The notes under the pieces were generated by a model. The model was given only the letters and a program-made list of their open reading frames with translations. It did not search any database and was not told where the DNA came from. From assembly GCA_021464525.1 (NCBI GenBank), contig JADRCO010000623.1, positions 1-29,363 on the forward strand: 29,363 nt of DNA, given 5' to 3'. This DNA comes from Rhizophagus sp. LPA8_4_AMF. Lineage: Eukaryota; Glomeromycota; Glomeromycetes; Glomerales; Glomeraceae. The translations under genes and the position numbers were made by a program. Shown here piece after piece: positions 22,471-29,363 of this stretch. Within the stretch, counting starts at the first letter, position 1; each line of letters starts with the position of its first letter.

Positions 22471-22545
22471 ACCACTATATAAGGGGTTTCACCTTTCGGC
22501 ATTAGGCCAAATAGGTTTTGGCAGGCAACTTTATCTGCAACCCTA

Positions 22546-22553
22546 ATTCCAAT
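22546..22553. repeat. Right 8-bp target-site duplication
   Basis: ATTCCAAT, an exact direct repeat of 20030-20037, abutting the right terminus of the hAT-like element. Confidence 0.85.
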
Positions 22554-23128
22554 ACCTTTCAGGTTCCTAAAAGAATTTAGAGAGTATAATCCAAAAATAT
22601 TGGTAAAAAAAAATTTAAACCAAAAGGAAAATCATTAATACTCCCAAAAATCTGAAGGAAAACTAAGGAAAAAAGGTATAAAACAATAAATCTCTATATT
22701 TATATCTCTAAAACATCAACTATAACAAGAAAAAGACCTATTTTTCAAATAGTATTCATTAACTAATACTTCATAAAAAGACTTTTGCAATGCTTTCAAA
22801 AATATAATATGAACAGGAAAACCTATTATCAAAGGTATTTAAAAGCCAGTAGCCCAGAATGAAACTCTTCATAAATACAAAGAGAGCTCAAGTTTTACAG
22901 CTCTAAAAAATATCTTTGGCGAGAGCTACTACAAGTATATAGTTCTACCAAAATGAGAAATTAAAAATCCAAACAAGTCTTAAAAGATGTTCTTTAAAGT
23001 CAAAAATGTCTAAAAAGCTACTTATAAACACCTCAAGTATAGAAAAATGCAAGTTTTTCTTTAGCAATCTTTTGCTGGAAAAATAGTCAAATGATCAGTA
23101 AGTGAGAAATGTAGTTGATCTTAAAGGG
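22554..23128. other. Gene-free sequence right of the hAT-like element
   Basis: This is the continuation of the sequence into which the hAT-like element inserted (left part 19433-20037). It is A-rich with short purine-rich words and no ORF of 60 residues or more on either strand. I recognise no family. Confidence 0.4.
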
Positions 23129-23480
23129 TTCTTTTAAATTATTTGATATAAAAATATTTGCTAATATTATTTTTTTATTTTTTTATAGAAATACACCTTT
23201 GACATGATTCCTGAAGATAATATTAAAAGGAAGAATTCTTTTAAGTTTTTTGATGCAAAAATATTTGCTAATTTTATTTTACTATTTTTATTTAATTTTA
23301 TTTCTTTTTAATTTAAGAATGTTTATTGTTTCTGTTTTAGAAAACAGCTTTGAGATGATTTGAAAATTAAACAGGTTGCCATATTTTAAAAAGGGGAGTT
23401 TATTAATTCTTTAGGAAACATATTATTAATTTCTTTTTTTATTCTTTTTAGAAAATGTTTTAGGATGATTTGGAAAGGTT
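23129..23480 (+). repeat. Decayed second array of exon-like units
   Basis: Three diverged units repeat the design of the array in the hAT-like element: a T-rich tract ending TAG, then a core. Cores start at 23189 (AAATACACCTTTGACATGAT), 23341 (AAAACAGCTTTGAGATGATT) and 23452 (AAAATGTTTTAGGATGATTT), sharing a TTTGA-GATGATTTGGAAA theme. The leaders of the first two share nearly identical 37-base blocks beginning TTCTTTTAA and ending ATATTTGCTAAT (23129 and 23236). The third leader reads ATTCTTTAGGAAACATATTATTAATTTC in two overlapping pieces, similar in order to the ATTCTTTAAGAAACG...TTTC part of the hAT array. Relationship by descent is inferred. Confidence 0.5.
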
Positions 23481-23609
23481 GACATATCATAATATTATAA
23501 AAAAACAATTTTTTAAGAAATGGTTTGTAGTTTTATGTAAAATATATTATTTAATAAAAAGTTAATAAATATCATCAAATAAAAAATATAAAATTACAAT
23601 GATTATATA

Positions 23610-23800
23610 AAGCTTAAGCTAGTTTGACTCAAGCCAGAATTTTTGTAATTTAGCTTGGTTTACTTTAGCTCAAACTAGAATTTTATAGTTTGGCTCATTG
23701 TAATTCAAACCAGTATTTTTTTTCTTGAGTTAAATCAAACCAGACTGTAACTTGGCTCAAGTTGGCTCATGCAGAGCTTTATTATTACACCCTTAAGAAG
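23610..23800. repeat. Degenerate CAAACCAG / TTTGGCTCA repeats ending in TTATTACACCCT
   Basis: Imperfect repeats of about 40-50 bases combine AGCTTGGTTTA or GTTTGGCTCA with CAAACTAG, CAAACCAG or CAAGCCAG followed by a T-rich run. The block ends TTATTACACCCT; read on the other strand this starts AGGGTGTAATAA, like a DNA-transposon terminus with subterminal repeats. I could not find the partner terminus or a target duplication, so it may be a solo end or a remnant. Confidence 0.4.
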
Positions 23801-24834
23801 GGCCCAGAAAGCCTTTTAGTTGGACTTACCCTTCAAGGAAAAGGAAAATCTGGCCAAGGTAGCTATGAGTTAGTGGAGACACATCCAGCCTGATGACTAA
23901 GAACCACATTTTACTTGATATGCAGTGATATAATCCAAATCATATCCAGGATGGAAATTAATGATTTAGGTACCAATTTATTAAAATCCTTGTCTATAAT
24001 GATCTCAATAGTATGACCAGGCATATTTATTACCAAATTAATGATTTATATCAAATTATACATCTTTAACTGAATTTTAGCTGAAGGATTTATATATATA
24101 TATTCACATGCATGTAGATTGGATGATTTTCCTGATGTCATGATTCGATCTAAGTCATTATGATGGTTCAGATCGATTAGCTGGAGGCACTTTGCATGAT
24201 ATATATCATCACCCTGTCTCCCTGCCATTTCTTCCTGGCACTTTTATGGCGCTGAGTTGTTTCTCAAATCACAGGATTTTTGGCTAATCAGATTCCGTGT
24301 AGCATCTAACACATCACTTGATATTTCTTCATAAAACAGGCGGAGTCTAAAAAATATGGAAATTATCAAGTGGAGCAATGATCAATAATAAAGACATTTT
24401 GTCATCATCATTTGCCAAAGTCTGGAAGATTTGAATTGAGATTGGTCCACATATGTATAGAAATAAATAATGCTGTTCATAAGATTCACTGCCCTAAGAG
24501 TCTTAATAGTGAGTAGGTTCAAACCATCGGCCATTGGGTATGACATTCATGACATTCCATCATGAACCCTCAACATTCTCTTCACCATTATTCGCCCACT
24601 CAGTGAGAATCTGCCTTGGATTCGATAATGGACAAAATGAAATAAAAATCACATGCGTGTAATGCCGATCACTTTGCCAAAAAAACATTATGGGAAATCC
24701 CATTACATACATAAAATTAGTATAGGATTTAACACATGTGAAATATGTAATGTTATTATTTCATTTTAATATATCTAAAATAAAATGTTTACAATGATAC
24801 AAGAAATTGTGAAATTATTGTCCATCCCCATTTG
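23801..24834. other. Gene-free region, possibly holding gene remnants
   Basis: About 1 kb with a more balanced base composition than the flanks. One 60-codon minus-strand frame (24228-24046) starts MAGRQGDDIYHAKCLQ but shows no recognisable domain and no clear splice partners. Old, decayed coding or transposon sequence would fit, but nothing can be identified. Confidence 0.35.
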
Positions 24835-27685
24835 CTACTTTGGAATTTTTTTCTTTTTAGTTCTGCTAGGCGTATCTGACGTGATCATATCATTTGGATT
24901 GTGTTGAGGAGTAACCGAACCTATTTCTTCACGATCATCAATCAGCTTCTCTAATAAATCATTCACCAAGCCCTGCAAACCGAACATATTGTTTATTATT
25001 TAGCAACAAATAAAGATGTTTAAATCATAAATATTATATTTATTACAAACCCGGATATTCCATGCCCAACTTAAACAAACACGTAAATTACGATAAGTTG
25101 AAAATGTTAAAGGAAGATATAATGTTTTGAGATGATGAAGCCGATAAACATCACGTAATTCCATCAGATAAACGTAAACTTCTGACTTATATTGCTAAAA
25201 AGAAATCTATTATGACTTTTTTGTTGCCAAATTCTTTTTTATAGTTCAGACTATTATTATAATTACTTACTTGAAGTCCTATTGTGTACAAACATGATTT
25301 ATCCTTCTTGTTATACTTCTCTCGAATATCATCAAGGATATCTTTCAAGAGCCGTGAAAGACTGAATTCATCAGATGCCAGTTTTGTGAGATCAACTTTG
25401 TGTGGACCACCACATGCCAGTAAACATAATATTTATAAGATTAGGTGGAGCACAGCAAATCTGTCAAATGGCCACGATCTACCTTTTCTTCTAAATAATT
25501 TTGTTATTATTACGTCTTTGCATAGAAGCTTGCACCGTAACTTCACCCCTATCATAATAACAAAGTAATCAAAAAATAATTATCTTTATAATAATAAAAT
25601 TACGACTCAATGGTGATAACAAACCATGCTACTCGAAAACGTCCATCAAGTTCCAATGCACCTTGAAAAATATGGAACCAAGTAACCTCCCAAAAATTCC
25701 CCTTCATACTGTAACAAAGGATTTCGTTCAGTTTCAAATGCATTGAGACTACAAAAAAAATGAATACTATTAGGTATAAACTATTATAACATCTCAAAAA
25801 AAAAAGTATTTTAACTTAAAACCGGCCAACTGCCCACTCTATCCACCATATGATTTTCTTCCATTCATCAATCTCGTATGAGAATTCGTTTTTATACTCA
25901 GGAGCTTTAATGCTCTTTAATTTTTCCCATTGAACACGAGCTTGTTGAACATTTTTAATCTACAAAAATACATTTGAAGTGTTAATAATACCACAATAAA
26001 AGGATATACAGTACATTAAAATATGTATATATCATCAAATAATAATATACTTGTTTTCCAAATAAATATTCGAATATCACTTCTAACTCTTTATGATATT
26101 TTACTTTGACAATGTTAGGACGATCCACAATTAATTTGGACCAACATTCTGGTGAAATTCTTTTACAATTGTTGATTTAGAGGAAAGATCAAGAATGTAA
26201 CCGTTTGCAGGACAAAATTGGCATATTGATGTAATTATATATAATGAATCAGAAGAAGAACTCACATTAAACTTACTCAAACTTTGATGTCGAAATTCTT
26301 CTTACAATATTCCTCCATAATAGAAATCAAGGATGATGAAATACCGCTTGAATCGGTTTGAATAATTATTGGATTAAACTTCTTACTAACATATTTGTTC
26401 TTGCGCTATTTTGGATGGAGACAGATCGTCGTCGCTCTCTTCTAATGTGTAAATCTATTATATAAATAATTTTTAAAGACTAGTCAGTTTCTCGTTTTGA
26501 TAAGCATACCTATAACCAACTATTTACTAACCGTATCATGTCTACTACTTTCATCCTCCAATCCTTTATAATCCGGTACAATTCTCCCACTTCTGGTCCT
26601 ACGTTGCTTTGCTTGTGATTATTCCCAATTTCGAAACTAGACGTGGAGGGCTCATCATCATCAACCTATATGTTTAGAAGGAAAGTGAATTCACCGAAAC
26701 ATCCTATTAACCATTATTATACAATGCATTGAGACAATCACAGCAATTCTTTATTTTCGCATTTGAACTTCTAGCTAAAAATTTTCGCTAGCATCGTCAA
26801 AAACTTTATATCAAGGACCTACCGAAATACCTTCTCCCTTTCCCAAGTCCATTTGATGAGATGTAGTACGTGCTCTATCATACCCGGGGCTACTAACATC
26901 TATTAGACCCCGCACCTTCAGTTTAAATATCATTATGCTTGACCTGTTCATACAACAAATAGTAGAAAAATTATTAAGAAATCCCGTGAACAAACCTTTA
27001 TCATAGGATTATACTCTATACTGACCTTCTTTGAGGCAGATGCGTCAATTGATTTTTTATCCTGCAGATATAATGATAGTCATTAAAAAATGCTCACTAT
27101 AAAATTCAAGACGACATTTTTATGCCAGAAGTTTATTATAATATTCTTATTCTAACCTTAGGTAATGATGGATTTTTTTTTCGCTTTTGTCCATTGACTG
27201 GATCAGCTGTAGAAACAGACTCAATTCGTACATTGGTGCAAGATGAAATTTGTATATAGTTTCCTGTATCGATATTTTTACTATTCATTTTCCGGCAAAG
27301 CATGCGTTTCACGTTTGCAATAGCCCGCTTATTCTGATAGTAAAAGGGAAAATAATATTAGTATTATGTTGAATGATTATTATAGAAACTGCGGATAACT
27401 AATTTGGAGCAATTAAAAGTTCTGGACAACTACAACTAAAAGTTCTACCCAACTAAAAGTTGCGGATAACTAACCTCCCGAGCTATTACTTGTACCTGTT
27501 CCTCTACAATTTTTAGTTATCCAAGGTTTTAGCTATCTGCGACTTTTAGTCATCCAAAACTTTAGCGCGTCAGTTGCCTTTTCGTAACTAAGCTGTTTAT
27601 AATCACCTTCATGAATACATTCCCAATTTTGTTGGAAATGGAAAATCGACCATTGTTTCAACATCGTTTTCGTTAAAATATTCAT
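24835..27685 (-). pseudogene. Decayed multi-exon gene of unknown, possibly lineage-specific family
   Basis: Minus-strand blocks joined by good GT-AG sites read as protein. Possible exon 1 is 27685-27533 (MNILTKTMLKQWSIFHFQQN). Then 27333-27157 (NKRAIANVKRMLCRKMN), 27061-27026 (DKKSIDASASKK), 26943-26823, 26665-26532, 26454 to about 26282, about 26280-26051 (ISPECWSKLIVDRPNIVKV), 25959-25823 (IKNVQQARVQWEKLK, WWIEWAVGR), 25748 to about 25600 (LNAFETERNPLLQYEGEF), 25548-25271 (KLASDEFSLSRLLKDILDDI), 25194-25051 (QYKSEVYVYLMELRDVYRLH) and 24972-24835 (GLVNDLLEKLIDDREE, then a Lys-rich end). Many junctions are phase-compatible. The frame must shift near 26619, 26400, 26281, 26161 and 25661, and a TAA at 25433-25435 interrupts exon 10. 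So a whole protein is not encoded as read. I do not recognise the function; ICQFCP and SPECW could be zinc-ligand remnants. Confidence 0.6.
27452..27550. repeat. Small foldback repeat within the decayed gene
   Basis: The 22-base arms at 27452-27473 and 27529-27550 are inverted copies with three mismatches (ACTAAAAGT-TGCGGATAACTAA pattern). Further GGATAACTAA or TTAGTTATCC words lie at about 27395-27405 and 27513-27522, and three ACTAAAAGTT words occur in the left half. This is a hairpin-forming MITE-like remnant or local inverted duplication. It falls between the possible first exon and the next one. Confidence 0.5.
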
Positions 27686-28752
27686 GCCATACTTAAGTCA
27701 TAGTCTACTGAAATGAAAAAAAAAATACAAAAATACTAACGTACCTTAAAAAAATCAAGCCAATATTATAATCGCAAGCCGACGCTTAACTGCGGATCTA
27801 TAAATTAATGATCAGTTCGATACTGCGCCAGACGTAAATGCTATCAGCTATTGCCGGAAAATTTATTCGATATACTGCGCGGCATGTGCTGATTAGACAC
27901 ATGACAATGATCACGATGTGCGGAAAGAATCAAGAAAAGTAATATGTCTGCTTTACTTTTGAGCATCTATAGAGCCAGGAAAACTGATTAGCATCGTGAT
28001 GGCGATTTTCTAGAATCAAGTCAAGAAATCAAACAAACTAACTTCACAGAATATACTTGTTTGATTGATTGTTGATATTGTTGAAGTTAATAGTGGTAAG
28101 TTTGAACATTTTTTTTGATTTCTTTTGCTTTACTTACATAAGGCAGATAAAAAGATTCACTAAATAAAGCCTCACCTTTTTATATGATTTGTAGTGGATT
28201 TAAAGATTGAATTTTAGAATAAATCTTTGAGAGAAATTACATTATTATGAAAACCAGATCAACAGATATTTCTTAAAATTATAATAGACACTGGGATCAT
28301 ATCTTTAAATTAACAAGGGTTTTTTATTTTTAATACATGCAAAAGCTTAAGTATATGCAGGAAGTTTTAAGAATAAATTATTTATTTCGGTGATCTATCC
28401 TAATGATACTGCACATTTATTAAGTTTCATCAAATATTAGCATTATAGTATACATATCCACAATGAATATTATATTTGCAAATATAAAGACTAAAGATTC
28501 ACTTTATTAATAAAAAATAATTACAAATCAGAATCATTTGTTTTAGCAACCCTTCACTTTACCAATAATACATAACAAAATCTATACTAATTTACATGAA
28601 TTTTATAGTCAACTCTTCTTTTTTGAAATATTCCAAAATCTGTTATTGTTTCATCACCAATTTTCAGGATATGTAATATCTATGTTAATATCATTATTAT
28701 AGCTGATTATTTTTGCAATTATTTTAAATAAGATCATTTTAATGCTTACTAG
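27686..28752. other. Gene-free region right of the decayed gene
   Basis: No gene is supported. The first 300 bases are less AT-extreme and contain short GC-bearing words such as GATACTGCGCCAGACG, possibly old promoter sequence of the decayed gene. From about 28100 the region is AT-rich with no recognised structure. Confidence 0.4.
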
Positions 28753-28810
28753 AGGTAAAATTCACCACTAGTTCATTTAAATTTAATTTACCAAAAGGTG
28801 AATTTCACTT
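28753..28810. repeat. Short inverted repeat AGGTAAAATTCACC / GGTGAATTTCACTT
   Basis: Fourteen-base arms at 28753-28766 and 28797-28810 are inverted copies with two mismatches and could form a hairpin with a 30-base loop. They lie immediately left of the pogo-like terminus and may be part of an older repeat that it entered. Confidence 0.45.
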
Positions 28811-28817
28811 ATATATA

Positions 28818-29363
28818 CAGTCAACCTTCTTTATAATCATACCTGGATACCCCTTGGGATCAGCAAATAGAGTGATTATAAAGAGGTATGCTTATAGTGA
28901 GATTTTTTTTATATAGTCACACATATAGATAATTTTTATTTTGGTGTGATTATATATAAAAATTTATTTTATTATATAATTTTAAATAAAATATTAATAT
29001 ATTTATAAAATTTTTATTTTTAAGTTAATTATAATTTTATTTTTTACTTATATAAGCTAAAAAATAATTATATCATAACATGTAAATTTTTATTACCTTT
29101 TAAATGAATATTTAATTGTAATAATTGAATAAAAATTTTATAAAGTTTTATTATAGTTAAAATTATTGTTAAATTTCAAGAATAAATGCAAAAAAAAACT
29201 TAAATTTTCCTTCATCCCGCCCCTCCTTTCTTTCCATCCATCCCTTAGGAATTTTTGTCCTTTATATGCATTTTCAATTTACATAAAAATGCATATAAAA
29301 AACGCAATATCTAACTTTGAAAATTATGCGTTACTACTCCTATTTTATTATTACTATAAAAAT
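28818..29363 (+). mobile_element. Probable left end of a pogo/Tc1-mariner-type element, cut by the window
   Basis: The sequence CAGTCAACCTTCTTTATAA at 28818 directly follows TA (28816-28817), the target dinucleotide of Tc1/mariner elements. It continues with ACCTGGATACCCCTTGGGA, reminiscent of pogo/Tigger-type termini. The first 80 bases also fold: CTTTATAATCATACCT pairs imperfectly with GATTATAAAGAGGTATG. The partner terminus GGTTGACTG is not found in the remaining ~500 bases, so the element is either truncated or extends past the window. The interior seen is AT-rich and noncoding. The family call comes from recalled terminus patterns. Confidence 0.4.
29264..29296. repeat. Perfect 11-bp inverted repeat ATATGCATTTT
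   Basis: Arms at 29264-29274 and 29286-29296 (ATATGCATTTT / AAAATGCATAT) are exact inverted copies around an 11-base loop. It follows a pyrimidine-rich tract (29214-29248). It could be a hairpin or terminator-like RNA fold; function is unknown. Confidence 0.5.

Larger units (their letters stand above)
20038..22545. mobile_element. Non-autonomous hAT-like DNA transposon (2508 bp)
   Basis: The element starts TAGGGTTGCAGATA and ends with the exact reverse complement, TATCTGCAACCCTA with at most one end mismatch inward (TTATCTGCAACCCTA). It is flanked by perfect 8-bp direct repeats ATTCCAAT, as expected for hAT transposition. Both subterminal zones carry many copies of AACTGCCAAA or its complement TTTGGCAGTT (left about 20451-20484, right about 22397-22470), like the transposase-binding repeats of hAT elements. 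A 14-bp stem TTGCTTGCCGAAAC / GTTTCGGCAAGCAA sits at 20359-20372 and 20418-20431, and a palindrome TAAGGTAATTACCTTA at 20323-20338. No ORF of transposase size exists, so it must depend on another copy. Its centre is a tandem array of exon-like units plus a nested TTAA element; without the nested insertion it is about 2.14 kb. Confidence 0.85.

Noticed and set aside
19433..24000. CRISPR-like array
   Set aside because: The repeats are regular, but the spacers are themselves repeated and no unique spacers exist. The genome is eukaryotic, so a CRISPR array is not expected.
24046..24228. 60-aa minus-strand frame MAGRQGDDIYHAK...
   Set aside because: Isolated, no convincing splice partners or recognisable domain. 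Kept only as a possible gene remnant in the description of that region.
24505..24535. GGTTCAAACC resembling a tRNA B-box
   Set aside because: No matching A-box at the right distance and no acceptor or anticodon stem could be paired, so no tRNA gene is called.

Overview
The window looks like nuclear DNA of a very AT-rich fungus, most likely an arbuscular mycorrhizal fungus of the Glomeromycotina (Rhizophagus-like). Three things point there: intergenic DNA dominated by A/T runs; short GT-AG introns (mostly about 68-107 nt) with TACTAA-type branch sites; and a kinase whose N-terminal Cys-x2-Cys...Cys-x2-Cys, NWTSGN and LEWIPYDKF segments are typical of the expanded Rhizophagus kinase family. The organism call is an inference from sequence style and recalled family features, not a database match.

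Region 1 (1-18749) is a housekeeping gene block. In order: an F-box-like protein (677-1848, +, 2 exons); eIF1A (2846-3633, +, 6 exons); a kinase-fold protein with HRN in place of HRD (4969-6409, -, 2 exons); RFC1, the large clamp-loader subunit (7557-10566, +, 2 exons); a TRMT2A/Trm2-type tRNA m5U54 methyltransferase (11154-13136, +, 1 exon); a GT49/LARGE-type type II membrane glycosyltransferase (13375-15061, -, 5 exons); a makorin-type RING/CCCH ubiquitin ligase (15367-16452, +, 1 exon); and TGS1, the cap trimethylguanosine synthase (16770-18749, +, 7 exons). Every junction given keeps reading frame and restores family motifs. The genes are not an operon. Shared themes are translation and RNA modification (eIF1A, TRMT2A, TGS1), DNA replication (RFC1) and ubiquitin signalling (F-box, makorin).

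Region 2 (18750-23810) is repeat-rich and has no convincing ORF. At its centre is a 2508-bp non-autonomous hAT-like element (20038-22545), with 8-bp target duplications ATTCCAAT and terminal inverted repeats starting TAGGGTTGCAGATA. It carries a tandem array of about ten units. Each unit looks like a miniature exon (34-40 nt) between a pyrimidine tract ending in TAG and a GTAAGT- or GTAAAA-type donor, separated by 69-77 nt intron-like stretches that contain a hairpin with TACTAA at its loop. One unit is interrupted by a 361-bp TTAA-flanked inverted-repeat element, and neighbouring units supply the empty-site sequence. A decayed array of similar design lies outside the element (about 23129-23480).

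Region 3 (23811-29363) contains a decayed multi-exon gene on the minus strand (24835-27685), with recognisable splice junctions but several apparent frameshifts and an in-frame stop. It also holds small foldback repeats and, near the right edge, a probable pogo/Tc1-mariner-type terminus cut off by the window end.
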